DNA of 64,000 nt from AC-38 sp033856025 (lineage in GTDB: Bacteria > Actinomycetota > Thermoleophilia > Solirubrobacterales > Solirubrobacteraceae): the NCBI GenBank assembly GCA_033856025.1, contig JAWVFQ010000029.1, positions 62,001-126,000 on the forward strand. Reading direction: 5' to 3'. The notes beneath the pieces were generated by a model that saw only the letters and a program-made list of their open reading frames with translations, had not been told where the DNA came from and made no database searches. Every line of letters starts with the position of its first letter. Within the stretch, counting starts at the first letter, position 1. Shown one piece after another: positions 47,598 to 56,976 of this stretch. The translations under genes and the position numbers were made by a program.

Positions 47598-49961
47598 CTA
47601 GGTCCCCATCGGGATCGTGACGTGCAGCGTCGTTCCGGTTCCGGGTGCGCTCGCGATCTCGATCTCTCCGCCGAGCGCTTCGACGCGGTCCCGCAGTCCG
47701 ATGAGGCCGGATCCTTCGCCGGGGTTGGCTCCTCCGATTCCGTCGTCGCCGATCGAGAGGCGGAGGCACGTGTCGTCCGCGTCGAGCGTCACGTGCACGA
47801 CCGACGCGCGCGCGTGCTTGGCGGCGTTGGTGAGCCCCTCCGACACCACGTAGTACGCGGCCCTCTCGATGGGATGCGCCAGGCGGCGGTCGGTGCGGAT
47901 GTCGAGCTCGACGGGGACGGCTGAGCGCCGGGCGAGCGTCCTGAGCGCCGGTCCCAGGCCGCCCTGCGAGAGAACGGCGGGGTGGATGCCCCGGGTGATC
48001 TCCTGGAGGTTCTCCACGGCTTCTGCCAGGCCGTCGGACATCGCGGACAGCTGCTCGTCGAGCTCGCTCAGACGCTCGGGCACCGTGGCTTGGGCCGTTC
48101 GCAGCTCGAGTGCCAGCGAGACCAGGCGCTGCTGGGTTCCGTCGTGCAGGTCGCGCTCGATGCGCCGGCGGGTCTCGTCGGCGGCGGCGACGATCCGGGC
48201 CCGCGACGCGGCGAGGTCCTCGCGTGCCTGAATGCTCGAGATCGTGGTCTCAAGGAGCTGCGTGAACTCCGCCATGTGCTGCTCGGCGTCCGGCGGGAAC
48301 TGCTCGCGCTGCGTCGCGGCGCCGAGCGCGCCCCAGAGAGACCCCTCGACCACGATCGGAACGGCCACGGCGCAACGGATGCCCAGCGGTTGCGTCAGAT
48401 GCCGGAGGAAATCGGAACCGGGCTCGTAGTCGTCGACGCGAGCCGCCCGGCCGGTCTGGATCACCTTGGCCAACACCATGCCCGGCTCGAGCTTCAAACG
48501 ACGGCCCACGATCATCTCGTCGACCGTGTCTCCGCTGCTGCCGACGATGGTCACCATCCCGTCAGGCTCGAGCCGCGCGATCGTCGTGGCCTGGGCGTCG
48601 AAAAGCCGCTCGAGCTCCTGGGCCACGGTTGAGAAGACCTTCGCCGCGGGCGCGCCCGTCGCGATGAGCGTGGCCACGCGCCGCAGCGCCGCCTGCTCGC
48701 CCACGAGGCGCTCCAGCTCGGTCTCCGCCTCCCGGCGCTCGGTCACGTCGCGCGCCATCCCGTACATGACCCGGTCCGCGACGACAGGCGTCGCCGTCCA
48801 GTCGAGCACCCGGTGGGAGCCGTCCTTGCAAACGAAACGGACCTCGAACGTCAGCGTCGTCTTTCCCTCACTGACCGCGGCTGCCTCCGCCACCGTCCTC
48901 TCACGGTCGTCCGGATGGACGAGGTCGAGGTACGGGCGCGCGAGCAGCTCTTCCTCCGTGTAACCGAGGACCCGCTCGGCGGCCGGGTTGACGCGCGTGA
49001 AATGTCCGTCGAAGTCGGCGATCGTGATCACGTCGGGAGAGAGCCTGAAGATCCGGTCGACCTCGTCCTGCGCCCTGGCTCGCCGTGCCGCGTTGACCCC
49101 CAGCGCGGCGGCGAGGGCGGCGAGGACGAGGCCGGCTCCGAGGATGATCCAGGGCAGCACCGCCGCGGCGCCGTCGACCGACTGCCTCGGAATGAAGACG
49201 CCGAATCGCTGCCCCGCCTCCGTGAACGCCTTGCGGACGGTATGCCCGCCGCGCGGATCTCCTGCCGCGGTGCCGCCGGTGGTGAGGTGCAGCCTCGTCG
49301 TGCCGGTGGCCGCCGCACGCAACGACTCCCCCGACAGGAACAACAACCCGAACCCCGGTTCGACGGCGCCCCCGGCGAGACGCGGAGCCGCCGTGACGAG
49401 GAAGAGCCCCTTCGTCCCGTCTCGCAGGGTGGTCAGAGGGGTTGCGACCGCCTCGTTGAGGGTGCTCGCACGAGCCAGCGCCGCGGCCATCCCGGATTCG
49501 CCGCCCAGATCTATCCCGGGGACGGCCACGGGGGGGATGCCCGAGACCAGCGTCGCGGGCAGATAGGACGCCCGCGATGCGACGGGCACGATCCTGCCTC
49601 GCCGGTCGCGTGTGACGATCGTGTAGCCGCCCCGCCGCTCGTACGCGGCGCGCCGGGCAGCGGGAACCTGCTCGACCCACGCGGCGGCCGGGAAGCCGGC
49701 CGGGCTGAGCCATCGCGATGCGTTGCGGGCGAAGTCCTCGCTCGTGACTCCGCGCCCCGGGACGCCGACCATGAACCGGCGGAGGCTTTCGGCCAGCGCG
49801 GCCCCCTGCTCGACGCGTCCGCGGATCTGCGCGGCCGCGACCTCGGCGCGCTTCTCGGAGTCGCGTCGCGCGTCTCGTTGGCCGAGGAGCCGCGCGCCGA
49901 AGAACCCGGCGAGGGTCAGCCCGAGAATCAACACCACTGTTGCGATCTGCGGCCGGCGCAC
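47598..49961 (-). CDS. Hybrid-input sensor histidine kinase (membrane sensor, PAS, GAF, HisKA_3)
   Basis: A 787-residue kinase. TM1 is about 5-25 and TM2 about 265-290; the extracellular part between (with SRWLSPAGFPAAAWVEQVP) looks like a CHASE domain. A PAS domain (about 305-415, VLGYTEEELLARPYLDLVHPDD in parts), a GAF domain (about 430-575, VAVPIVVEGSLWGALG) and the histidine box RRRIERDLHDGTQQRLVSLA follow, then ATPase motifs VSEGLTNAAKHARA, IGDDGIGG and GLIGLRDRVEAL. The start GTG 49961 has GGAAGG upstream. No response regulator is adjacent; the PepSY-like gene follows. It probably integrates an external and a soluble signal. Confidence 0.9.
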   Translation of the reverse strand: MRRPQIATVVLILGLTLAGFFGARLLGQRDARRDSEKRAEVAAAQIRGRVEQGAALAESLRRFMVGVPGRGVTSEDFARNASRWLSPAGFPAAAWVEQVPAARRAAYERRGGYTIVTRDRRGRIVPVASRASYLPATLVSGIPPVAVPGIDLGGESGMAAALARASTLNEAVATPLTTLRDGTKGLFLVTAAPRLAGGAVEPGFGLLFLSGESLRAAATGTTRLHLTTGGTAAGDPRGGHTVRKAFTEAGQRFGVFIPRQSVDGAAAVLPWIILGAGLVLAALAAALGVNAARRARAQDEVDRIFRLSPDVITIADFDGHFTRVNPAAERVLGYTEEELLARPYLDLVHPDDRERTVAEAAAVSEGKTTLTFEVRFVCKDGSHRVLDWTATPVVADRVMYGMARDVTERREAETELERLVGEQAALRRVATLIATGAPAAKVFSTVAQELERLFDAQATTIARLEPDGMVTIVGSSGDTVDEMIVGRRLKLEPGMVLAKVIQTGRAARVDDYEPGSDFLRHLTQPLGIRCAVAVPIVVEGSLWGALGAATQREQFPPDAEQHMAEFTQLLETTISSIQAREDLAASRARIVAAADETRRRIERDLHDGTQQRLVSLALELRTAQATVPERLSELDEQLSAMSDGLAEAVENLQEITRGIHPAVLSQGGLGPALRTLARRSAVPVELDIRTDRRLAHPIERAAYYVVSEGLTNAAKHARASVVHVTLDADDTCLRLSIGDDGIGGANPGEGSGLIGLRDRVEALGGEIEIASAPGTGTTLHVTIPMGT

Positions 49962-50085
49962 GTCCCAACCTTCCGGGAGCAACCACTCTAGCTTCCTTCC
50001 CGATCGCCGAAACCACGGGGCTTTTGTGCACCGGCGGCGCCTCCAGCGGATAGGGTGACAAGCTCCCTTACGAAGGAGCGACCCC

Positions 50086-51738
50086 ACGCGGAGTGACTCG
50101 ACGGACCGCGGTGAGTTAACCCGCAGGTCGTTCCTGAAGTCGGCCACCGCGGTGGGCCTGGCGGTGCCGTTCGGGGGATCGTTGATCGGGGCCTGCGGCG
50201 GAGCCGCACGGTCCGATCATCTGGTCGTCGCGGCAGCGACGACCCCTCCCAGCCTCGACTGGGAGCTCGTGTTCGGGCGGGAGGTGTACGACCACGTCTT
50301 CAACCTGAACGACCGCCTGACGCGCTGGAAGCAGATCCCGGCGCCCGACGAGGAAGGCGGCTTCGACCTGGCTTGGCAGGCCGAGAACTTCGAGGAGATC
50401 ACCGAGCCGCGCATGGCCGAGGGCTGGGAGGTCACCAACGGCGGGAGGACCTACACCTTCTCGCTGCGAAGGGGGTGGCCAAGCCACGCGGGGAACGAGT
50501 TCACCGCCGCGGACGTGAAGTGGACGTTCGAGCGGAGCTTCGCGCTTCGGGGCATCACGAGCTACTACAACACCCTCTCCGGGATCCGGCGACCGGAAGA
50601 CGTGAAGGTCCTGGACAGTCACACGGTCCGCTTCGAGCTGACCGAGCCGGGGCCGGACCTCCTGCTCACAATGAGCACGTTCTGGCGTGTGATCGTCGAC
50701 TCCAAGGTGGCGAAGAGCCATGCCACCTCCAGCGACCCCTGGGCCAAGGGCTGGCTGCGCAACCACGAAGCGGGCTTCGGCCCGTTCAAGCTGGATGACC
50801 TCAGCCCCGGGCGCCAAGTCGTCTGGGTGGCCCACAAGGAGCATCCCTTCCCGCCCAAGCTCGACCAGATCACGTTCCGGGAGGTGTCGGCGTCGTCCGA
50901 CCGGCTCGCGGCGTTGACGTCCGGAGAGACGCAGGCCGCTCAGTTCCTGGCGCCCACGGACATGCAACGGGTGCAGCATCGGAACGCCCTGCGCCTGTGG
51001 AACTTCCAGGGCTATGTCCTCGCACAGGCCCCCATGAACCCGAAGTACCCGCCGCTCGACGACGTCCGGGTCCGGCAGGCCCTGTCATACGCGACGCCCT
51101 ATCGGCAGATCGTCGGGAAGGTCTACCGTGGGTTCGCCGGGCCGGCCGCCGGCCCGCTCTCGGACCATGCCGCAGGGTTCGACCCCTCCCTGCGCCCGTA
51201 CACCTACGACCCCGAACGGGCGCGCAGGCTGCTGCGGGAGGCGGGCCATCCGAACGGGTTCACGACGTCGCTCGCCTACAACACCGCGGACCCGCTCGGC
51301 GAGCCTGTGAGCGCACAGCTCCGCAGCGCCTTCGCGGACGTCGGGGTGACGCTGGAGCTCGAGCCGCTCCCGCCCTCCACGTACCCGGAAGCCCTGTTCA
51401 GCGGCAAGCGGCCGATGTTCTTCTACCAGGGCGGGGCCGACTCGCCGGACCCCGCATACGCGCTGGGGGTCTTCTACCAGTCCAAGAGCTCCAACAACTG
51501 GGGGGGATACAAGAGCGCGGAGGCCGACGCCTGCTTGGCCAGGGCCGGGCGCCCCCAGCTCGCCTGGGACGGGCGAGTCGAGGAGCACAAGCGCTGTGCC
51601 GAGATAATCGCGAACGACGCCCCTTGGCTGTGGATCGCGCAGCCCGGCTTCCAGGTGAGCACGCGCAGCGACGTGACCGGGATCAACTGGTACGCCGGCG
51701 AGGCGGTCGACTGGTCCAAGGTCGGCTACACGAGCTGA
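50086..51738 (+). CDS. Tat-exported ABC solute-binding lipoprotein (family 5)
   Basis: A 550-residue peptide/nickel-type solute-binding protein (SBP family 5). TYTFSLRRGWPSHAGNEFTAADV (in parts) and LRRLREAGHPNGF-like pieces are typical. The first usual start, GTG 50152, would cut the export signal: codons upstream, in frame, encode LTRRSFLKSATAV (Tat motif) and LIGAC (lipobox, Cys 37). No ATG, GTG or TTG precedes; ACG 50086 lies 7 bases after GAAGGAG, so an ACG start, or a mutated ATG, is inferred. It is divergent from the large kinase. No classical permease follows; the next gene is a fused ABC exporter. Confidence 0.85.
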   Translation, partial: TRSDSTDRGELTRRSFLKSATAVGLAVPFGGSLIGACGGAARSDHLVVAAATTPPSLDWELVFGREVYDHVFNLNDRLTRWKQIPAPDEEGGFDLAWQAENFEEITEPRMAEGWEVTNGGRTYTFSLRRGWPSHAGNEFTAADVKWTFERSFALRGITSYYNTLSGIRRPEDVKVLDSHTVRFELTEPGPDLLLTMSTFWRVIVDSKVAKSHATSSDPWAKGWLRNHEAGFGPFKLDDLSPGRQVVWVAHKEHPFPPKLDQITFREVSASSDRLAALTSGETQAAQFLAPTDMQRVQHRNALRLWNFQGYVLAQAPMNPKYPPLDDVRVRQALSYATPYRQIVGKVYRGFAGPAAGPLSDHAAGFDPSLRPYTYDPERARRLLREAGHPNGFTTSLAYNTADPLGEPVSAQLRSAFADVGVTLELEPLPPSTYPEALFSGKRPMFFYQGGADSPDPAYALGVFYQSKSSNNWGGYKSAEADACLARAGRPQLAWDGRVEEHKRCAEIIANDAPWLWIAQPGFQVSTRSDVTGINWYAGEAVDWSKVGYTS

Positions 51739-51749
51739 GAAGAGGCGTC

Positions 51750-53603
51750 TTGCGCGCACCGAAGCTGAGCACCCACCCCCGCGCTTCCGCCGTCCGCGTC
51801 GAGAGGGTGACCAAGCGCTTCGGCGCCACGGTTGCGCTCGCGGGCGTCGACCTCGACGTCACGGAGGGGACGGTCTTCGGACTGCTCGGCCCGAACGGGG
51901 CTGGGAAGACCACGCTCGTCCGCGTGCTCGCGACCCTGCTTGCGCCGGACGCCGGGCGCGCCGAGGTCTTCGGGCGTGACGTGGTGCACGAGGCCGCGGC
52001 CGCTCGTGAGCTGCTCGGGCTGACCGGACAGTTCGCCGCCGTCGACGAGATCCTCACCGGACGGGAGAACCTCCAGATGTTCGGACGGCTGTTCAACCTC
52101 TCGCGCGACCAGGCGCGAGAGCGCGCGGCCGAGCTGCTGGAGCGCTTCGAGCTCGCTGACGCCGCCGACCGTCCGGCGCGCACGTACTCCGGAGGGATGC
52201 GACGCCGGCTCGACCTCGCCTCGAGCCTGCTCACGCGTCCGCGGATCCTGTTCCTCGACGAGCCCACCACCGGGCTGGATCCGCGCAGCCGCAACGAGAT
52301 CTGGGCGATCGTGCGGGAGCTCGTGCGCGACGGGACGACGATCATGCTGACGACTCAGTACCTCGAGGAGGCCGACCAGCTCGCCGACCGGATAGCGGTG
52401 ATCGATCACGGGCGGGTGATCGCGCAGGGGACGGGCAACGAGCTCAAGGATCGCGTCGGCGGCCAGATCCTCGAGGTCGAGCTGACCAGCGCCGCGCAAC
52501 GCGACGAGGCACGGTCCGTGCTCGCCGGGGTGGGCTGCGGCGACCCAGAACCGGGAGAGCGCCTGGACCAGCTCGTTCTTCCCGCGCCGCGCGATGGCCT
52601 CGAGCTGATCGAGGACGCCGCCTCGGCGCTGCGTCAGGCGCGGATCGGAGTGAGCGATCTCGGGCTGCGCCGCCCGACGCTCGATGACGTGTTCCTGCAG
52701 CTCACGGGCGCGCCGCCGAGCGAGGACGGCGCGGGCGCGGATGGGTCCGCGAGTGCGGAGCGAGTACCGGCCGCGAGCAGGATCGACCGCGGCGCGAGGA
52801 GGTTCCTGGCGCTGCATCGCCCGTCGCTGCGGGAGGTGCGTTCAGCCCTGGGCGACATGAGCGTGGTCACCGGGCGCAACCTGCGCCATTTCATTCGGCA
52901 GCCCCAGTTGCTGATCTTCTCGACGATCCAGCCGATCATGTTCGTGCTGCTGTTCGTCTACGTGTTCGGCGGCGCGGTGAAGGGCTCGCTTCCGGGCGGG
53001 GTGTCGTACATCGACTTCCTGCTGCCCGGCATCTTCGTGCAGTCGGTGGCCTTCCGGGCAACGCAGACCGCCGTCGGCCTGTCCGAGGACCTCGAGCGCG
53101 GCGTGATCGATCGCTTCCGCTCGATGCCGATGGCACGCTCGGCGGTGCTGATCGGCCGCACCGTGGCCGACCTCGTCCGCAACGTCGCGATCATCGGGCT
53201 GATGACCGCGGTCGGTTACCTCATCGGCTTCAGGTTCCAGGCCGGGTTTCTGAACGCGCTCGCGTGCGTCGCGGTCGTCAGCGCGTTCGGGCTCGCCCTC
53301 AGCTGGATCTTCGCGTTCGTGGCGCTGATGGTCCGCGGCGCGGAGGCGGCCCAGTCGGCGGGCTTCGTGGTGATCTTCCCACTCGTCTTCGCCAGCTCCG
53401 TGTTCGTGCCGGTCTCGACCATGCCGGACTGGCTGCAGGCGGTCGCGGAGGTCAGCCCGGTCACCCTGACCGCGGATACCGCCCGCACCTACGCGCTCAA
53501 CGGGGGCGTGCCGGGATCGCTCGCGGAGACGGCCGCCTGGATCGTCGGCCTGATCGCGATCTTCATCCCGCTGTGCGTATGGCGCTACCGGCGGATGAGC
53601 TGA
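51750..53603 (+). CDS. ABC transporter, ATPase and ABC2-type permease fused (DrrAB-like)
   Basis: A 617-residue protein. Residues 1-330 are a DrrA-like ATPase: Walker A GPNGAGKTT, signature YSGGMRRRLDLASSL, Walker B ILFLDEPTTGLDP and the switch His replaced by Gln in LTTQYLEEAD, as usual for DrrA. A linker rich in Ala and Glu leads to a DrrB-like permease of six helices (about 375-617), with PGIFVQSVAFRATQTAVGLSEDLERG in parts. DrrA and DrrB are normally separate. TTG 51750 is used, just after the lipoprotein gene. Probable role: export of a drug or polyketide-like molecule. Confidence 0.9.
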   Translation: MRAPKLSTHPRASAVRVERVTKRFGATVALAGVDLDVTEGTVFGLLGPNGAGKTTLVRVLATLLAPDAGRAEVFGRDVVHEAAAARELLGLTGQFAAVDEILTGRENLQMFGRLFNLSRDQARERAAELLERFELADAADRPARTYSGGMRRRLDLASSLLTRPRILFLDEPTTGLDPRSRNEIWAIVRELVRDGTTIMLTTQYLEEADQLADRIAVIDHGRVIAQGTGNELKDRVGGQILEVELTSAAQRDEARSVLAGVGCGDPEPGERLDQLVLPAPRDGLELIEDAASALRQARIGVSDLGLRRPTLDDVFLQLTGAPPSEDGAGADGSASAERVPAASRIDRGARRFLALHRPSLREVRSALGDMSVVTGRNLRHFIRQPQLLIFSTIQPIMFVLLFVYVFGGAVKGSLPGGVSYIDFLLPGIFVQSVAFRATQTAVGLSEDLERGVIDRFRSMPMARSAVLIGRTVADLVRNVAIIGLMTAVGYLIGFRFQAGFLNALACVAVVSAFGLALSWIFAFVALMVRGAEAAQSAGFVVIFPLVFASSVFVPVSTMPDWLQAVAEVSPVTLTADTARTYALNGGVPGSLAETAAWIVGLIAIFIPLCVWRYRRMS

Positions 53604-53655
53604 GGCTGAGTTAGCCGCGCGGGCTCGCGCTACTCCCGCGGCGGTAGGTGAAAGA

Positions 53656-53687
53656 GCCGCCCGGGGGCCGACGACTGACCGGGCGGC
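53656..53687 (+). terminator. 9-bp hairpin between the ABC exporter and PQQ-like genes
   Basis: GCCGCCCGG pairs perfectly with CCGGGCGGC across a 14-base loop, 53 bases after the exporter stop and 24 before the next ATG. It may be a terminator, or a leader structure of the next gene. Confidence 0.45.
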
Positions 53688-53710
53688 GAGGGGAGAACCT
53701 TCCCCCCGAC

Positions 53711-55099
53711 ATGTCCGCCAGGACCATCTCCACGATCAGCTCGGTGACGGCGGTCGCCGCTCTGCTGCTCCTGGGCGCAGTCGGCTGCGGCGGCTCGAGC
53801 TCCGGCTCGACGACCGGCGCGTCGACCGTCGCCTCCACCGCATCCCCGGCACCGGCCGCCACCTGGCTCACCTACCACCGCAACCTGGCTCGGACCGGGC
53901 TCGATTCGACCAGCCCCTCGCTCGGGCAGGTCCGGCACACCTGGACGCGACGGCTCGACGGCCAGGTGTACGCCGAGCCGCTGGTGGCGCGCGGCCGCGT
54001 CATCGCCGCCACCGAGGGCGACTCGCTGTACGCGCTGGACGCCCGGACTGGCCGCGTGCGCTGGCGCGCGCGGCTGGGAACGCCCGTGGACGGAGCGACG
54101 CTGCCCTGCGGCAACATCGACCCGTCGGGAATCACCGGGACGCCGGCGATCGACGCGGCGCAGGGCACCGTCTACGCGGTCGGCTTCCTGCGACCGGCCC
54201 ACCACGTCCTGTTCGCCGTGGACCTGGCCACGGGGCGCGTGCGCTGGCGCCGCGCGATCGATCCGCCCGGCGCCGACCCCACGGTCCACCAGCAGCGTGC
54301 CGCGCTTGCGGTCAGCCAGGGACGGGTCTACGTCGCCTACGGGGGCCTGAACGGCGACTGCGGGAACTACCACGGCTGGGTCGTGTCCGCGCCGGCCGGC
54401 GGTCCGACGGGGTCTCTGCGGTCCTTCGAGGTCCCCACGCAGCGCGAGGGCGCGATCTGGGCGCCCTCCGGTCCCGCGGTCGACGCGGGCGGCAACCTGT
54501 ACGTGTCCACCGGCAACGGCTCCTCGACGAGCTCCTTCGACTTTGGCAACTCGGTCATCCGCCTCAGCCCGAGCCTGCGCCGGACGGCGTTCTGGGCACC
54601 GCTGAACGTCGCCACGCTCAACGCCCACGACACCGACCTCGGTTCGACCGGTCCGGTGCTGCTCCCGGGCGGGCGCGCGTTCATCATCGGCAAGGAGGGG
54701 ATCGGCTACCTGCTCGACGCCGCCCGACTCGGCGGCATGGGCGGCGAGCTGGCCTCGCGCCAGGTCTGCGGCGCCGCGTTCGGAGGCTCCGCGTACGCCG
54801 CCGGCGTGGTGTACGCGCCATGCGTCGACGGACTCGCCGCGCTGCGCGTCAGCGGGCGCACGCTCGCGCAGGCATGGCGCGGCCCCGGCTTCCGGGCCGG
54901 GCCGCCCATCGTCGCCGGGGGCGCGGTGTGGACGGTCGACCTCGACGGCGGCTACCTGTACGCGCTGGACGCCCGCACCGGTCGCGTCCGCTTCCGGGCC
55001 GGGATCGACCACCCGGCGCAGTTCACCACCCCGACCGCCGCCGGCGAATGGATCTACGTCGGCGGCGGCAGCCGCGTGCTCGCCTTCACCGGCGCCTGA
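53711..55099 (+). CDS. PQQ-type beta-propeller lipoprotein
   Basis: A 462-residue exported protein. A signal peptide with lipobox LGAVGCGG is followed by a Ser/Thr/Ala linker and then a PQQ-like propeller with repeated blade ends such as LYALDARTGRVRWRARLG, FAVDLATGRVRWRRAI and LYALDARTGRVRFRAG. Members include BamB-like scaffolds and alcohol dehydrogenase domains; the metal and PQQ-binding residues of dehydrogenases are not evident, so a binding role is likelier. The first and last blades share almost the same sequence. It follows the ABC exporter on the same strand after a hairpin. Confidence 0.88.
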   Translation: MSARTISTISSVTAVAALLLLGAVGCGGSSSGSTTGASTVASTASPAPAATWLTYHRNLARTGLDSTSPSLGQVRHTWTRRLDGQVYAEPLVARGRVIAATEGDSLYALDARTGRVRWRARLGTPVDGATLPCGNIDPSGITGTPAIDAAQGTVYAVGFLRPAHHVLFAVDLATGRVRWRRAIDPPGADPTVHQQRAALAVSQGRVYVAYGGLNGDCGNYHGWVVSAPAGGPTGSLRSFEVPTQREGAIWAPSGPAVDAGGNLYVSTGNGSSTSSFDFGNSVIRLSPSLRRTAFWAPLNVATLNAHDTDLGSTGPVLLPGGRAFIIGKEGIGYLLDAARLGGMGGELASRQVCGAAFGGSAYAAGVVYAPCVDGLAALRVSGRTLAQAWRGPGFRAGPPIVAGGAVWTVDLDGGYLYALDARTGRVRFRAGIDHPAQFTTPTAAGEWIYVGGGSRVLAFTGA

Positions 55100-55143
55100 C
55101 GCGATACGCCCCGGGCCGGTCGTGCTGAGCCGTCGCGGCACAA

Positions 55144-55359
55144 GTGGCGCGGGAGGACGGCCGGCCGGTCGCCGTGGTTCTCGGTGCCGGCCTGGGCGTG
55201 GCGGGCATCGTGGGGCTGCTGCTCGCCCTGTACGCGGGCTTCCGCGTCGGGCTGCGCTGCCCGTTTGCAAACGGCCTGGGCTTCGCGCAGTGCTTCCAAA
55301 TCGAACGACCCGGGCCGATAAGCACTTATAGGCGCGACTGCAAGGGACGCGATGTCTGA
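55144..55359 (+). CDS. Small single-span membrane protein, tentative
   Basis: A 71-residue frame from GTG 55144 with high GC third positions for its first 45 codons. It encodes one strong hydrophobic segment (VAVVLGAGLGVAGIVGLLLALYAGF) and two Cys after it, then a tail whose codon pattern is less convincing (from about 55290). I do not recognise a family. The end might have been replaced by unrelated DNA. The Cys region contains the 14-bp palindrome CCGTTTGCAAACGG (55261-55274). Confidence 0.4.
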   Translation: MAREDGRPVAVVLGAGLGVAGIVGLLLALYAGFRVGLRCPFANGLGFAQCFQIERPGPISTYRRDCKGRDV

Positions 55360-55644
55360 AGCTCTAGCCCCCGCATCCCAGCCCCGCTTCGACTGACACG
55401 ATTAGGACCGCGGTCGAGGTCCGCGCGCTTCGGCGTTACCGCGACCTGGCGCCCGGGGCGGCCCGGCGGCGGCTCTATCGAGGTCGTCCCCAAGATATCG
55501 CGGTTACCGACACTAAGCGCGTATCGTCGGTGCTGGGCGTTACGTGGGACTTCAACTATGCCTACGCGAACCGGTGGCCGCTGAAGGGGCGCGTTTATTG
55601 GCTGGGCGGTGGTGGGGTGGCAACGTTGTGGGGATGGTTTGGGG
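55360..55644. other. Gap with no supported gene
   Basis: A stretch of lower GC than its surroundings. A plus-strand frame is open from about 55393 to 55659 but has no proper start and mixed third positions, so I do not call it. No tRNA, repeat or terminator was recognised. Confidence 0.5.
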
Positions 55645-56307
55645 ATGAATCGCGGTAAAGCGCACAGGCTAAGCACAGCCTTATGTGCCGCGTTGCTGCT
55701 GATCTCGGGCTGCGGAGGGGCGTCGCACGCGCCACACGCTCGTCTCACCGAGCGCGCGCAGGACATGCCTACCGCGAGCGTGTCGGGGCCTAGTGCCAAG
55801 GACAAGCGTGCATTTCGTGCTTTGCGTCGCTCGCGGCGGCGCGCTGACGATGAGGCGGGATCCAGCCCTGCTCTTCTCCAGGCTCTTCGCGGCGAGGGAC
55901 AGCGGTACGGCGCTAACCCGAAGCTGGCGCGAGTGGTGCATGCGACGCGAGCGGCGTTTCTTGCGCTTGTTCCCGCACGCGGCAACCTCTGCTCCGTATC
56001 CGTGGGTGGCGACCAAGCGGTTGCTGGTTGCACGCCCGATGATCTTGCCACGCGCAACGGGCTTGTGCAGTTCGGAACCGATCCGCCAAGCGGTGGCACC
56101 GGCTCTTACGTCGAGGGGGCCCTACCTGACGGCGCTCACGACGTCAGTGTGACCACTAACCGTCGGCAGCGCCGTATCGTCGCGCTGAATGAGGACAACG
56201 CGTTCTTCGTTAGCTCGGCGCAGCCGCTGCAGACCTTGATCTGGAGCGCTCGGGATGGCAGACACCATCGCGTCGACATCGCAATCGCGAGCGCCAGCTC
56301 TCCATAG
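55645..56307 (+). CDS. Lipoprotein, unknown function
   Basis: A 220-residue protein starting at ATG 55645. A short signal ending in LLISGCGG is a lipobox; ASHAPHARLTERAQDM follows. The middle is helical and Arg-rich (KDKRAFRALRRSRRR) and the C-terminal half is beta-type with CSVSVGGDQAVAGCTPDD holding a probable disulphide, and VALNEDNAFFVSSAQPLQTL near the end. I know no family. The codon use has more A and T at third positions than the genes around it, so it may be acquired. It stands alone on the plus strand. Confidence 0.7.
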   Translation: MNRGKAHRLSTALCAALLLISGCGGASHAPHARLTERAQDMPTASVSGPSAKDKRAFRALRRSRRRADDEAGSSPALLQALRGEGQRYGANPKLARVVHATRAAFLALVPARGNLCSVSVGGDQAVAGCTPDDLATRNGLVQFGTDPPSGGTGSYVEGALPDGAHDVSVTTNRRQRRIVALNEDNAFFVSSAQPLQTLIWSARDGRHHRVDIAIASASSP

Positions 56308-56664
56308 GACCGGGCTCGCGGACTTCTACAACGACGTCTTCGAAGCACAGACGACATTGGGATCCAGCAGCTCGTCCTCGCCGGAATGATGCGACCCGGG
56401 TGGGCGCTGAACCGATTCCATGTCAGCGATGTCTTCTGCGCCCTTCCCAAAGCGAGCCGGCCGGCCCGATCTCTTTGAGGCGAGTCGGCGCTGGGGGGGG
56501 GCCGCGAAGTCGCCTTCTGCGGCAGGCTCGGAATACGCGTATCCGCCCCGTGTACGTCGTCGGGCCATGCTCTGGTCGCCGCAGGATCAGCCGTTCGGGA
56601 GGGTTGCGTTTAGTAAGTGCTGACTAGCGGGGGGCGGTAGCAACTGCTTCGCTAGCCCCGCCGA
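56308..56664. other. Gap with no supported gene
   Basis: Lower-GC sequence of 357 bases between the lipoprotein and the XRE pair. Short open frames on both strands have neither starts with ribosome sites nor coding-like third positions. I see no RNA gene or repeat in it. Confidence 0.5.
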
Positions 56665-56976
56665 ATGACCAGGGCCCGCGCAACACAGTCGAGATGCTCC
56701 ACCCGCAGTTCGAGTGCGTCTGGATCCGCTCGCCTGAGCGGGAGCAACGACGGAGCGCTGGGCAGAGTCATTCGCGACGTCAGAGGCCGTCGTGCGATGT
56801 CCCAGGACGACCTCGCCCGCACAAGCGGCATTCAGCGCAAGACCGTCTACCAGATCGAGATCGGCAAAACGGATCCCCGCCTCGGGACGGTGCGCCGGAT
56901 CGCCCGAGCCCTCGAGATCGAAGCCTGGGAACTCCTCCGCGCATCAACACGCCCGCCCTTTGGCGGTGGCCGGTGA
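56665..56976 (+). CDS. XRE-family transcriptional regulator
   Basis: A 103-residue protein. After a Ser/Arg-rich N-terminal 30 residues, the XRE helix-turn-helix spans about 32-90: GRVIRDVRGRRAMSQDDLARTSGI (in parts), QRKTVYQIEIGKTDPRLGTV and RIARALEIEAWELL. It has no ligand or protease domain. The GTG of a second XRE gene overlaps its stop, so the two form a tandem pair. It probably binds DNA as a dimer; the targets may be itself or the neighbouring lower-GC genes. Confidence 0.82.
   Translation: MTRARATQSRCSTRSSSASGSARLSGSNDGALGRVIRDVRGRRAMSQDDLARTSGIQRKTVYQIEIGKTDPRLGTVRRIARALEIEAWELLRASTRPPFGGGR

Noticed and set aside
55261..55274. 14-bp palindrome CCGTTTGCAAACGG as a regulator site
   Set aside because: It lies inside a tentative coding frame, away from any clear promoter; kept only as a note.
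55393..55659. Open plus-strand frame with several aromatic residues before the lipoprotein
   Set aside because: No start with a ribosome site, mixed third-codon positions and no recognisable domain.
55326..56099. 257-codon open frame on the minus strand over the lipoprotein
   Set aside because: It opposes a gene with signal peptide and lipobox and has no domain or ribosome site.
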